Source of the DNA: Clostridia bacterium
GTDB taxonomy: Bacteria > Bacillota > Clostridia > TANB77 > CAG-508
Direction of reading: 5' to 3'
DNA length: 30,991 nucleotides
Assembly (NCBI GenBank): GCA_900772235.1
Contig: CAAGQX010000133.1
Span: forward strand, 1-30,991
Under the pieces are notes generated by a model that searched no databases, had not been told where the DNA came from, and saw nothing but the letters and a program-made list of their open reading frames with translations. Shown in pieces: positions 18,907-26,792 of the stretch. The translations under genes and the position numbers were made by a program. Position 1 is the stretch's first letter. Each line of letters opens with the position of its first letter.

Positions 18907-19578
18907 CTAATCCGCACTAGCTTTTACCACAAGCCTTTTGGTTGCGTGGCTGTTACCCTTCTCATAGTGGCACGTGATTAATGTTATTTCTCTTTTGCCA
19001 TTTGTCAATTGGCTTGTGCAAGAATTATCATATGGATCTATTACATATGTATCATAAACTTTATAATCTAAAGTTTTACCTGTTAAATCAGTTATTTTAA
19101 CAATATCGCCTAATTGAATTTTATATAAATTGCTAAAAAATTTATTATCTTTATAATTATGTCCTAACACCACCATATTTCCAACCTCATTTGGATTAGC
19201 ACCCCAATATTTATTTAACGAAACCTTTAATAGCTCTGTTGATGTTTCTGATAGTATTGGATACTCTATACTTAAACTCGGAATATTTAAAATTCCAACC
19301 ACTGTATATTGCTTACCATTTATAGTATATGTAGATGTTTTTGCTGTTGTAGTTTGTGTATTATTATCTTCATTATTTTTTGCCGTTTCTTCTTCAATTG
19401 TATTTGTTGGTGTAGGAATTATTTCATTTTCTACTTTCTTTTCATTTTCTAAATTTGTTTCTGCAATTACTGGTAAGTTTGGTTTAGAAAACTTAATAAA
19501 TACAACTATGGAAATTATAATTATAAATGTAGGTATAATAAATGGAATTGAAATTTCTTTTTTTAAATTATTTTTCAT
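18907..19578 (-). CDS. Class D-like sortase
   Basis: A 223-residue membrane-anchored transpeptidase that would cleave the LPXTG signal of surface proteins and link them to the wall. A hydrophobic anchor spans about 11-30, then a Thr/Asn/Glu-rich stalk (about 35-85), then the sortase beta-barrel (about 88-220). The catalytic triad is visible: His140 in VLGHNY, Cys203 in LITCHY and Arg215 in TKRLVV. The TLITC motif and single N-terminal anchor suit class D (or E) better than class B. It lies 56 bases downstream of an LPQTG protein on the same strand with no terminator between, so that protein is its probable substrate. Confidence 0.92.
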   Translation of the reverse strand: MKNNLKKEISIPFIIPTFIIIISIVVFIKFSKPNLPVIAETNLENEKKVENEIIPTPTNTIEEETAKNNEDNNTQTTTAKTSTYTINGKQYTVVGILNIPSLSIEYPILSETSTELLKVSLNKYWGANPNEVGNMVVLGHNYKDNKFFSNLYKIQLGDIVKITDLTGKTLDYKVYDTYVIDPYDNSCTSQLTNGKREITLITCHYEKGNSHATKRLVVKASAD

Positions 19579-19634
19579 TATAGTTTTATTTCTCCTTAAA
19601 AATATGAATGATGTAGTTTTAGTTCTTTACAAAG

Positions 19635-21161
19635 TTATATGTTTTTTAGCTTATTATATTTGAAATAAGCAAGTGCTCCACCTAAAAGTAAAATAACTAT
19701 TGCAAAAGATGTTATTCCCATTAAGCCTGTTTGTGGTAATTTTCCTGTGGAAGTAGTATTATCCTGTTTGGTATTTGTATTGTTTTTGTTATTATTATTA
19801 TTGCTATTGCCATCATTATTACTATTGTTGTTGTTATTATTGTTATTATTGTTGTTATTATTACCATTATCCGGATTATTTGCAGTTCCATTAGCGTATA
19901 CTGATTCATTATTATTATAATTATATTGAACTGATAATGCAGGGCAACTTAATGTTGCTGAATTTCCAACTGTGTCTTTAATGTTACCTCCCGACAAATC
20001 TACAGTTTTCATAATTCCCTTATCTGTAGCTTTCACAGTATATTCATATACTATTATAGAACTTCCAAATGTTCCCTCTGTTAGTTTAATATCTTGTCCA
20101 TCTCCAAATTTTATTGTTAAAGTTGGTACAGTTGTTCCTTTTATCTCCTCACTGAAATTAACATTTATAACTAATTTTGCACCTGTAGGAACCATATACA
20201 TATTTTTATTTGTATCCTTATTGTAATTCTTTATACTTGAATATGTAACTTGAATACTTTCAACAGTTGGGGCAGTAATATCTGCTCCAGAATTTTCTTT
20301 ATCCCAGTTTGCAATATAATCAAAAGGAATTCCTTTTTCTTCTGCATATTCTTTAGATGTCATTCCATCATTACCATAAATTGTTAATTTATTACAACCG
20401 TTAAATGCCCCTGTGCCAATACTAGCAACGCTGTCAGGGATTAATATTTTAGATAAGTTTTTACAATCTTGAAATGCTCCATATATATTTGACCAACTTC
20501 CTTCAATAGTTGTTACAGAATTTGGTAAAATAACGCTTGTAAGCCCAGTGCATTCCTCAAAAGTGCGCTGTTCTATTTTAGTAAGATTTTTCGAAAGAGT
20601 TAAAGATTTTAAACCACTACATCCTAAAAATGCTCCTTCTCCTATACTTGTAACACTATCTGGAATTATTAAACTTTTTAAACCTGAGCATTCTCTAAAT
20701 GCATCTTTTCCTATAGAAGATAAATTGCTTGATAAAGTTATAGAAGCTATTCCAGAGCAACCTTCAAATGCAAAATTTTCAATTTTTGTTACACTATTTG
20801 GAATTGTTACTGATTTTAAACCCGTACAATTGCGAAATGCACTATTACCTATTATTGCTATTGTATTTGGTATTGTAACACTTGTTATTCCCATACAATT
20901 AGAAAATGCTCCAGAAGAATATCCACCACCGCTCAATGATATTACAGTTTTCCCCTCAATAGTAGATGGTATTGTAACTGCACCTGTTTTACCTGTTGTA
21001 TTACATTTTAAATTTATAACATTATTACTACCATCTAGCGCATAGCTCCATTCTATACCTTGTTCTGTATCTGAATATGTATAGGCATTTGAGATATTAG
21101 GTATAACTAATATTAGAGCTATTACTACAAAAAATAATATAAAATATTTAAGTCTTTTCAT
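19635..21161 (-). CDS. LPXTG-anchored BspA-type leucine-rich-repeat surface protein
   Basis: A 508-residue secreted wall protein. The signal peptide ends near SNA (about 26). About seven 23-residue BspA/LRR_5 repeats (about 80-260) show the pattern C-x-x-L-x-S-V-x-I-P-x-S-V-x-x-I-G-x-x-A-F. A beta-rich domain (about 285-415) follows, similar in feel to bacterial Ig-like modules. Then comes an Asn-rich spacer (about 430-465), and a complete sorting signal: LPQTG at 475-479, a hydrophobic stretch and a basic tail. BspA-type repeats are known in surface proteins of oral and gut bacteria, where some bind host proteins; the ligand here is unknown. It is the first gene of a sortase operon, with a promoter next to a palindromic operator. 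Confidence 0.92.
   Translation of the reverse strand: MKRLKYFILFFVVIALILVIPNISNAYTYSDTEQGIEWSYALDGSNNVINLKCNTTGKTGAVTIPSTIEGKTVISLSGGGYSSGAFSNCMGITSVTIPNTIAIIGNSAFRNCTGLKSVTIPNSVTKIENFAFEGCSGIASITLSSNLSSIGKDAFRECSGLKSLIIPDSVTSIGEGAFLGCSGLKSLTLSKNLTKIEQRTFEECTGLTSVILPNSVTTIEGSWSNIYGAFQDCKNLSKILIPDSVASIGTGAFNGCNKLTIYGNDGMTSKEYAEEKGIPFDYIANWDKENSGADITAPTVESIQVTYSSIKNYNKDTNKNMYMVPTGAKLVINVNFSEEIKGTTVPTLTIKFGDGQDIKLTEGTFGSSIIVYEYTVKATDKGIMKTVDLSGGNIKDTVGNSATLSCPALSVQYNYNNNESVYANGTANNPDNGNNNNNNNNNNNNNSNNDGNSNNNNNKNNTNTKQDNTTSTGKLPQTGLMGITSFAIVILLLGGALAYFKYNKLKNI
19785..19870 (-). repeat. Asn-codon microsatellite inside the LPXTG gene
   Basis: A run of AAT/AAC codons encodes the poly-Asn spacer just before the sorting signal. 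Triplet repeats of this kind can gain or lose codons without breaking the frame, changing the length of the wall spacer. Confidence 0.75.
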
Positions 21162-21325
21162 TTTTTTCCTTCTTTCTTTAACTTATATTTTTATTTAAGA
21201 TTTTTCATTTTGTTTTAATTTCATTTATTAACTTTGTACTCTTAAGGTTGCATTAAACCTTATTCATTAGTTTCACCTCCCTTTTCCCATAATAGTTGCA
21301 AAATTATTTGTAGTTATATGTCATA

Positions 21326-21354
21326 TTTATATCAAACTTGTTGTAAATTGTAAA
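21326..21354 (-). promoter_or_regulatory. Promoter of the LRR-sortase operon
   Basis: Minus strand TTTACA (21349-21354), 17 bases and TATAAA (21326-21331). It lies about 165 bases upstream of the LRR start codon and nine bases from the inverted repeat at 21363-21407. Confidence 0.65.
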
Positions 21355-21362
21355 CAGTTTTT

Positions 21363-21407
21363 CACATAATATTGTGAAATATGTCTTTTTTTTAACAATA
21401 TTATGTG
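21363..21407. promoter_or_regulatory. Perfect 13-bp inverted repeat between divergent promoters (candidate operator)
   Basis: CACATAATATTGT (21363-21375) and its exact reverse complement (21395-21407), 19 bases apart. The left arm is itself inside a near-palindrome, TTTCACA-TAATAT-TGTGAAA. The right arm abuts the -35 box of the XRE gene and the left arm lies just upstream of the LRR promoter. It is a likely binding site of the XRE regulator encoded at 21464. Confidence 0.65.
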
Positions 21408-21436
21408 TTGAGATAAATTATTAGAAATTGGATAAT
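21408..21436 (+). promoter_or_regulatory. Promoter of the XRE regulator at 21464
   Basis: TTGAGA (21408-21413), 17 bases and GATAAT (21431-21436), 28 bases before the ATG. Confidence 0.65.
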
Positions 21437-21463
21437 ATATATGTATATGTTGGAGGTTCTTAA

Positions 21464-21805
21464 ATGGATATTGAAAATGAAAAAAAGGAAATTGCACAAT
21501 ATATTGGGAAAAAAATTTTAGATTTAAGAAAATCTCAAAAATTATCTAGAGAACAATTTGCAGAAAAAACTAATTTATCTGCAAATTATATATATGAAAT
21601 TGAAAAGGGTAATAGCATACCTGGTTGTATAGCTTTATTAAACATATGTAATTTTTGTGAGATTGCCCCTTCAAATTTACTAGGAAAATATTTAGATACT
21701 AATATTTATACGGCTTCCGAGCTTATAAATACTAATTTTCAAAGATTATCAAGTTATGATAAAAAATTAATTATAGATATGATTAACTTATTAGCTAATA
21801 GATAA
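21464..21805 (+). CDS. XRE-family HTH regulator divergent from the LPXTG-sortase operon
   Basis: A 113-residue DNA-binding protein. A Cro/CI-type helix-turn-helix spans about residues 12-70 (LRKSQKLSREQFAEKTNLS, then NYIYEIEKGNSIP). A short helical C-terminus without a known sensor domain probably supports dimerisation. The ATG follows TTGGAGG. The gene is divergent from the LRR-sortase operon, and the only obvious palindrome sits between the two promoters, so it probably regulates itself and the surface-protein operon (inference). A strong hairpin follows. Confidence 0.9.
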   Translation: MDIENEKKEIAQYIGKKILDLRKSQKLSREQFAEKTNLSANYIYEIEKGNSIPGCIALLNICNFCEIAPSNLLGKYLDTNIYTASELINTNFQRLSSYDKKLIIDMINLLANR

Positions 21806-21848
21806 AAAAACTGCAATTTAAATAGAAATATTTAAATTACAGTTTTTT
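21805..21848 (+). terminator. Terminator of the XRE gene
   Basis: A stem of about 20 bp with one C-A mismatch and a GAAA loop, ending in TTTTTT. It begins at the XRE stop codon. It also lies directly downstream of the leftward tRNA-Lys gene and may stop both. Confidence 0.8.
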
Positions 21849-21851
21849 ATT

Positions 21852-21927
21852 TGGTGCACCACCAGAGACTCGAACTCTGGACCCACTGATTAAGAGTCAG
21901 TTGCTCTACCATCTGAGCTAGTGGTGC
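21852..21927 (-). tRNA. tRNA-Lys(CUU)
   Basis: A 76-base cloverleaf on the minus strand. The acceptor GCACCAC pairs with GTGGTGC, with discriminator A and encoded CCA. The anticodon stem ACTGA/TCAGT encloses loop CTCTTAA, giving anticodon CTT. TTCGAGT is present in the T arm. A consensus promoter lies just upstream. Confidence 0.95.
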
Positions 21928-21943
21928 ATTTATAACGGTATTT

Positions 21944-21972
21944 ATTATAATATCAATTTATAATTTTGTCAA
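21944..21972 (-). promoter_or_regulatory. Promoter of tRNA-Lys(CUU)
   Basis: Minus strand TTGACA (21967-21972), 17 bases and TATAAT (21944-21949), perfect at both boxes. Confidence 0.8.
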
Positions 21973-22102
21973 TTAAAATATAGGAATTTTTGCATAATTA
22001 TAAATTATTTGCTTATTTATTTTTAATATAGAAAATGCAAAAGCTATGTTAATCGCCCACTTACCAAATGAATTTTTTTAATTAATGGTATTATAAATAT
22101 AA

Positions 22103-22141
22103 AAATCGCAAATAAAATGTATCAGATTTTATTTGCGATTT
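22103..22141 (-). terminator. Terminator of the VanW gene
   Basis: A perfect 16-bp stem (22103-22118 with 22126-22141) and a seven-base loop. On the minus strand it is followed by a T-rich tract. Confidence 0.85.
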
Positions 22142-22162
22142 AATAATATTTTATATTTAATT

Positions 22163-24022
22163 TTATGGGTTTTCTGGCGTTTCAGGTGTTGTTGGCGTCT
22201 CTGGTGTAGTCGGTGTTTCCGGCTCTTCTGGTTTAGGATCCGGTGTTTCAGGTTCTTCCGGAGTAGTTGGTGTTTCAGGCGTTGTAGGTGTTTCTGGAGT
22301 TGGTGGATTTGTTGGGGCAACTGCTGGTGTAGTTTTCTTTACTCCTCTACTTATATATTTATTCATAGGGTCATATGTATCTGTTGATAGTACAGTTCTC
22401 GATACTTCTACGCCATTTAATTTGTATATTTTATATGTTATGCTTTTGCAACCCTTGCTTCCATTTTGTGTAACTTTTTCTTGACCTTCTGCTAATTTTG
22501 CATCATCTTCATATATTACTGAATATGGTATATAGCTTAAAATTGTTGAAGTTATTTCTATATCATATTCTGTTTCTCCTTTTATTCCATAAATACTAAC
22601 TGTTGCAATTCCATTTTGTGCTGATGCTTTAATTTGAATTGGATAATTTCTTGTATTTTTAAATTTAAAATCTAATGCACCATATACAACAGTTGCATCT
22701 TTACCTGCACCTACATACGATGTTAAGAAAGCGTGATTATGTCTTTCTACTATATCTAAATTTGCATATACAACTGCATCATATAGTGTTGAAGAAATTT
22801 GGCATATTCCTCCACCAATCATTTGCACAACTTTTCCTCCAGCATACCCTGCAGCATCTTTATAACCTGTTTCTGAAGTTCTCTTTCCTAATGTTTTATT
22901 GTATGAAAAAGTTTCACCGGGCATTACTGTAACACCATTTATTTTGTTTATAGCCAATTTTAGATTTGTAGTTCTTGATGAATTGCTTGCATCATATCTT
23001 GTTGAAAATGTAGAAAGTAGATCTGGAAATGCGGCTGTTCCTATATCTTTTATTGTTTTTTTAGGGTTTGTAATTGTAAGTGGTATTGTATATTCTTCTT
23101 TATCTTCTTTTAGTATTTCTTTTGCTTCATCTATATTAAAATCTATTCCTATTACTTCAGTAAATACTTGGAACGGATTTGTTGTATAATACGCATCTTG
23201 TGCTTCAGTATGTACTTCTTTATAAATTGCTTCTATGTCTATGTCTTTAGGTTCCGCATTAATTGTTTTTACCTTTATTTCTTCAGAACCGCTTAAATTT
23301 ATGCTATTTTTTATAAGTGCTTTCAATTCTTCTTCATTTATTGAAAGTCCTGGTTTACCTTTAGTTATAATAAGGTTTTCTCCTTCAACGCAAAAATTTG
23401 CCTCTTGAACACAGTTAGGAATTTTACTTTTAATGTCTTTTATAATGTTATCTAAAAGTTCTTCATTATACTTTGTTTCTATTGTAATATCTGTTTTTGC
23501 TATTTTACTTTTTATTATATCAAAGTTATTAACAAATATATTATTACTTCTTCCAATGCTATATGCCCTATTTATAGCATCATCAACATTATATTCTAAT
23601 TCAATTTGAGATAGTAAGATAGTATTTTCTTCATTGTCTACTTTTATTTTTATTTCTCTATTTACTTTTTCTTCTATTTTTTTCGAAATCACTTCTTTTG
23701 CGGATTCTTTATTTAATCCTTGCACATTTATTTTATCTATTGTTACTCCTGCAATTATGTTTTTGTTGTTAATATTTACTAATGCAAATCCTGTCGACAA
23801 AATTGCTAATGCAATTAGAATAATGCAAGTAATTATTATCCATTTCTTTTTGCTTCGTTTTTTACTAAAATTTTTCTCTTCGTTAACGCTATATTTTGCT
23901 ATTTCTTCCTTTTTTATTTCATTTTTTTCATCTTGTTTTTCTTCTTCTGTTGCTTTTTCTTCAATGATGTTTGCCTTCAACTCTACACTATTTGCTTCTT
24001 TTGAATTTTTTTCTTCTTCCAT
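22163..24022 (-). CDS. VanW/G5-domain membrane-anchored wall protein (YoaR-like)
   Basis: A 619-residue protein. A charged cytosolic N-terminus (1-60, rich in Glu/Lys) precedes one membrane segment (61-83). The outside part has peptidoglycan-binding-like repeats (about 85-330), a VanW domain (about 345-460, with MPGETFSYN, GGGICQISSTLYDA and ERHNHAF), a G5-like domain (about 480-555) and a Thr-Pro-Glu repeat tail. This layout is that of YoaR/VanW proteins common in Clostridia. They are thought to act at peptidoglycan, but the VanW domain's activity is not established, and the name does not imply vancomycin resistance. There is no LPXTG motif, so attachment is by the N-terminal anchor. It is monocistronic, with a GGAG site before ATG. 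Confidence 0.9.
   Translation of the reverse strand: MEEEKNSKEANSVELKANIIEEKATEEEKQDEKNEIKKEEIAKYSVNEEKNFSKKRSKKKWIIITCIILIALAILSTGFALVNINNKNIIAGVTIDKINVQGLNKESAKEVISKKIEEKVNREIKIKVDNEENTILLSQIELEYNVDDAINRAYSIGRSNNIFVNNFDIIKSKIAKTDITIETKYNEELLDNIIKDIKSKIPNCVQEANFCVEGENLIITKGKPGLSINEEELKALIKNSINLSGSEEIKVKTINAEPKDIDIEAIYKEVHTEAQDAYYTTNPFQVFTEVIGIDFNIDEAKEILKEDKEEYTIPLTITNPKKTIKDIGTAAFPDLLSTFSTRYDASNSSRTTNLKLAINKINGVTVMPGETFSYNKTLGKRTSETGYKDAAGYAGGKVVQMIGGGICQISSTLYDAVVYANLDIVERHNHAFLTSYVGAGKDATVVYGALDFKFKNTRNYPIQIKASAQNGIATVSIYGIKGETEYDIEITSTILSYIPYSVIYEDDAKLAEGQEKVTQNGSKGCKSITYKIYKLNGVEVSRTVLSTDTYDPMNKYISRGVKKTTPAVAPTNPPTPETPTTPETPTTPEEPETPDPKPEEPETPTTPETPTTPETPENP
22166..22312 (-). repeat. 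Thr-Pro-Glu codon repeats at the VanW C-terminus
   Basis: Imperfect 12- to 15-base repeats encode TPETPTTPE units interrupted by EEPETPDPKPEEP. This is an extended wall-spanning or protruding tail that ends the protein. Confidence 0.75.
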
Positions 24023-24059
24023 TTGTTATCTCCTTAAAAAAAATCTCATTTATTGTGTA

Positions 24060-24088
24060 ATTTTATCACAAATAGTTTTTTTTTACAA
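24060..24088 (-). promoter_or_regulatory. Possible promoter of the VanW gene
   Basis: Minus strand TTGTAA (24083-24088), 17 bases and TAAAAT (24060-24065). Confidence 0.45.
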
Positions 24089-24170
24089 TGTAATTATATG
24101 TTTTTTCTGTAATATTATTCCAAGTATATTTTTACAAGTTTTTAATGTGGATAAAAATATTTTTTTATTT

Positions 24171-24362
24171 TTAAAAAAATATTTCTGTTACTGTTCTTTT
24201 AAGTGCAACTGCAATTTTTTCCATTATTTCTTTAGATGGATTTTTTCTAGTTCCCCTCTCCAAATGGCATATGTACCCCATTGAAACCCCCGATTTTTCA
24301 GACAATTCCTGAATTGTCATATTTTCAGATTTTCTTATAAATTTTAATTTATTTGTATACAT
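24171..24362 (-). CDS. Small XRE-family HTH regulator
   Basis: A 63-residue Cro-like DNA-binding protein that is almost entirely helix-turn-helix: KLKFIRKSENMTIQELSEKS, then MGYICHLERGTRKNPS. I start it at 24362 because that ATG is preceded by AAAGGAGG at ideal spacing; the frame stays open upstream to 24422 without a ribosome site. It is divergent from the XRE-S24 gene at 24503. The pair looks like a phage-type or stress switch, though there is no phage gene nearby. Confidence 0.82.
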   Translation of the reverse strand: MYTNKLKFIRKSENMTIQELSEKSGVSMGYICHLERGTRKNPSKEIMEKIAVALKRTVTEIFF

Positions 24363-24392
24363 TTTGCAGCCTCCTTTGTCTATATAACAACA

Positions 24393-24422
24393 ATAATAAC
24401 ACGTATCTTTTTGACAAGTCAA
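24393..24422 (-). promoter_or_regulatory. Promoter of the small XRE gene with overlapping palindrome
   Basis: Minus strand TTGACT (24417-24422), 18 bases and TATTAT (24393-24398). The -35 box is half of a palindrome TTGAC-AA-GTCAA (24411-24422), a plausible operator that would block this promoter when bound. Confidence 0.55.
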
Positions 24423-24450
24423 TACTTTTTTTAAAAAATAACTTTACTAG

Positions 24451-24479
24451 TAGACAATTTTTTTGTATAATAATATAAA
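24451..24479 (+). promoter_or_regulatory. Promoter of the XRE-S24 repressor gene
   Basis: TAGACA (24451-24456), 17 bases and TATAAA (24474-24479), followed by an AGAGGTG site and the ATG at 24503. Confidence 0.6.
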
Positions 24480-24502
24480 TTTTAAGAAAAAGAGGTGCTA
24501 TT

Positions 24503-25072
24503 ATGATTGGTGATATGCTTGCAAAAATAAGAAAAGAAAAAGGTATGACAAAGACAGAACTTGCTAGACTAACAGATATTAACATTGGGCATTTAACACA
24601 CATTGAAAAAGGAGAAAGGAATCCTAGTCATAAGGCTTTAAGAAACATTTGTAAAGCTTTAAACATTCCTTATCAACAACTAATGTACACATATGATAAA
24701 CAATTAAACGAGGATCAAGAAACATATAACTATGTTGACAACATTGCGTACGATAAGGTATTAGCTGTAGATAATATTAACAGTTTCATTACTTGTCCTC
24801 CAACTATGCCTAGTGCATCACTTGCTGTTAAAGTAAACGACACATCTTTAGAGCCAAAATACTCTAAGGGAGATTATGTTTTTGTAGAATTTAACTCTCC
24901 TTTATCAAATGGAGACATAGCTTTAATTAGCTTAAATGGAGAAATTCTTATTAAAAAATATTCGTGTAAAGAGGGTAAAACTGTTCTAGCTTCTTTAGAT
25001 AAAACCATACCTAAAATTACTGTTGCAACAGATGATTCTTTTTACATTATAGGCAAAATTTTAGGAAAATAA
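24503..25072 (+). CDS. XRE-S24 repressor (LexA/CI-like)
   Basis: A 189-residue repressor. An XRE helix-turn-helix (about 4-62) is joined to an S24 peptidase-like domain (about 95-188). The S24 nucleophile region reads NDTSLEPKYSKGDYVFV (Ser115, in place of the usual DSMEP), and the likely general base is Lys151 or Lys152 in ILIKKYS. In this family RecA-stimulated self-cleavage relieves repression, but I see no clear Ala-Gly or Cys-Gly cleavage pair in the linker, so it may sense something else or not cleave. It is divergent from the 63-residue XRE gene, with both promoters in a 140-base gap. The CBM gene downstream has its own promoter. Confidence 0.9.
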   Translation: MIGDMLAKIRKEKGMTKTELARLTDINIGHLTHIEKGERNPSHKALRNICKALNIPYQQLMYTYDKQLNEDQETYNYVDNIAYDKVLAVDNINSFITCPPTMPSASLAVKVNDTSLEPKYSKGDYVFVEFNSPLSNGDIALISLNGEILIKKYSCKEGKTVLASLDKTIPKITVATDDSFYIIGKILGK

Positions 25073-25090
25073 AAATTTTGTAAAAAATAC

Positions 25091-25119
25091 TTGCATTATA
25101 ATTTTTTTAATAATATAAT
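25091..25119 (+). promoter_or_regulatory. Promoter of the CBM25-like gene
   Basis: TTGCAT (25091-25096), 17 bases and TATAAT (25114-25119). Confidence 0.65.
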
Positions 25120-25153
25120 GTTTGAAGCAAAAGATAAAGAGGTATAAAAAAAA

Positions 25154-25618
25154 ATGGAATTAGTTAAAAATATATTTTTTAATACAGATAAATTAATACA
25201 AAATTCAACTGTAAAAATTTCATATACAGGAAAATTCTTTGAAGATAATTCTGATGAAGTTTTTATTCATTATGGATTTGGCCAAAATTGGGATAATTTA
25301 AATGAAATAAAAATGGAAAAAACAGATTTAGGATTCCAAACAGAATTAGAACTTTTAGAAAGTGATTCACTTAATTTCTGCTTTAGAAATGGTGAAAATG
25401 TTTGGGATAATAACGATAATCAAAATTATATTTTTGAATTAGAAAAACCTTGTATGAATTTAGTTGTTTCAAATGTAGACTATTCTTTAGATAGACCAAA
25501 TAAGTTAAGAAAAACTTACTTGTGGAATAAAAAAATAAGATTAGCTATATATAAAATAATTACTTATATTCCAAGAATTATATCTGGAAATTATAAAAGG
25601 AAAGTTCAAGAACAATAA
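25154..25618 (+). CDS. Small cytosolic protein with a CBM25/53-like starch-binding domain
   Basis: A 154-residue protein without signal peptide or membrane segment. Residues about 1-105 resemble starch-binding modules of the CBM25/CBM53 type: a beta-sandwich pattern, HYGFGQNWDN near the start, and the typical closing motif FRNGENVWDNNDNQNY. The basic C-terminus (about 115-154) is not recognised. Being intracellular, it may bind glycogen or a storage polysaccharide rather than dietary starch (inference). It sits between a strong promoter and a strong bidirectional terminator. Confidence 0.75.
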   Translation: MELVKNIFFNTDKLIQNSTVKISYTGKFFEDNSDEVFIHYGFGQNWDNLNEIKMEKTDLGFQTELELLESDSLNFCFRNGENVWDNNDNQNYIFELEKPCMNLVVSNVDYSLDRPNKLRKTYLWNKKIRLAIYKIITYIPRIISGNYKRKVQEQ

Positions 25619-25621
25619 AGC

Positions 25622-25648
25622 AAAAGCTCAACATTTAGTTGAGCTTTT
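25622..25648. terminator. Bidirectional terminator between CBM and SDR genes
   Basis: An 11-bp perfect stem (25622-25632 with 25638-25648) with a five-base loop. A T run follows on the plus strand and an A/T run on the other side. Confidence 0.85.
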
Positions 25649-25654
25649 TGTTTT

Positions 25655-26380
25655 TTAAATTACCCATCCTCCATTTGGAGAAATAATTTGTCCTGTAACA
25701 TAATTATCTTCAACAAGCCATTTTGCGCATTTATAAATATCTTCTGGTATTCCTATTCTTCCTAAAGGTATTTCTTTTTCTATTTCCTTTTTTATTTTTT
25801 CATCTATATTGCTATTCATATTTGTATCTATAATGCCTGGAGCAATTCCGTTTACTCTAATATTAGATAACCCTAGTTCTTTTGCCAAAGATTTTGTTAA
25901 TCCATCTAAGCCTGCTTTTGAAGCAGAATATACAGCCTCGCAAGACGCTCCTACTAGTCCCCATATAGAAGATATATTTATTATGCAACCATTTTTTTGA
26001 TGCACCATATTAGGTAAAACCTCCTGAATTGTGAAAAAAGCTGACTTTAAATTAACATTCATTATTTCATCCCATTCTTCTTCTGTAACATCAGAAAACA
26101 TATTAATCCTTGCTATTCCAGCATTATTTATTAATACATCTATATTTTCGTATTTTTTAAGTACAAAATCTATTAAATTTTTAACTTCTTCCCTTTTTGA
26201 AACATCTGCCTTAAAAATATCTATTATAAAGCCCTCATCCTCTAAATTCTTTTTAATTTGTTTCGCAGATTTTTCAGATTTATTATAATTTAATACAACA
26301 TTATAGCCTTCTTTTGCAAAATTTTCTACCATACACTTGCCTATTCCTTGAGATCCTCCTGTAATAACTATTGTTTTCAT
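25655..26380 (-). CDS. SDR-family oxidoreductase (FabG/YmfI-like)
   Basis: A 241-residue NAD(P)-dependent short-chain dehydrogenase. The cofactor loop is TGGSQGIG (near residue 7), the structural NNAG is present, the catalytic Ser lies in NISSIWG, and the YxxxK pair is YSASK. PGIIDTNM follows, as in FabG-like enzymes. The lack of other fatty-acid genes argues against a housekeeping FabG. The EF-P 5-aminopentanone reductase group (YmfI) has this size and a similar C-terminal GG end and is one candidate, but I cannot decide by eye. I chose the ATG at 26380, five bases after AGAGGTGA; the longer frame opens at GTG inside that ribosome site. Confidence 0.9.
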   Translation of the reverse strand: MKTIVITGGSQGIGKCMVENFAKEGYNVVLNYNKSEKSAKQIKKNLEDEGFIIDIFKADVSKREEVKNLIDFVLKKYENIDVLINNAGIARINMFSDVTEEEWDEIMNVNLKSAFFTIQEVLPNMVHQKNGCIINISSIWGLVGASCEAVYSASKAGLDGLTKSLAKELGLSNIRVNGIAPGIIDTNMNSNIDEKIKKEIEKEIPLGRIGIPEDIYKCAKWLVEDNYVTGQIISPNGGWVI

Positions 26381-26401
26381 TAAAATCACCTCTGTTTTTT
26401 A

Positions 26402-26430
26402 ATTATATATTAATTGTTGTATTTTGTCAA
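26402..26430 (-). promoter_or_regulatory. Consensus promoter of the SDR gene
   Basis: Minus strand TTGACA (26425-26430), 17 bases and TATAAT (26402-26407). Confidence 0.8.
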
Positions 26431-26451
26431 TTTGTTGTTTTTTTATTGTAA

Positions 26452-26485
26452 AAAAAAAGTTTTAAGGTAATCTTAAAACTTTTTT

Positions 26486-26486
<1 letters not shown>
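26452..26486 (-). terminator. Terminator of the tRNA operon
   Basis: A 15-bp stem (26452-26466 with 26472-26486) with a five-base loop. The minus-strand side ends in a long T run directly after the CCA of tRNA-Thr. Confidence 0.8.
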
Positions 26487-26790
<304 letters not shown>

Positions 26791-26792
26791 AT

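Noticed and set aside
20330..20920. Regular 69-base repeats as a possible CRISPR array
   Set aside because: They are the in-frame leucine-rich repeats of the surface protein, with imperfect copies and no constant spacers.
22133..22387. Cys/Trp-rich plus-strand open frame opposite the VanW tail
   Set aside because: It is the antisense of the Thr-Pro-Glu repeats, with no ribosome site and a biased composition.
22163..24022. Vancomycin resistance from the VanW domain
   Set aside because: There are no VanHAX ligase genes nearby, and the YoaR/VanW layout is widespread in susceptible Clostridia.
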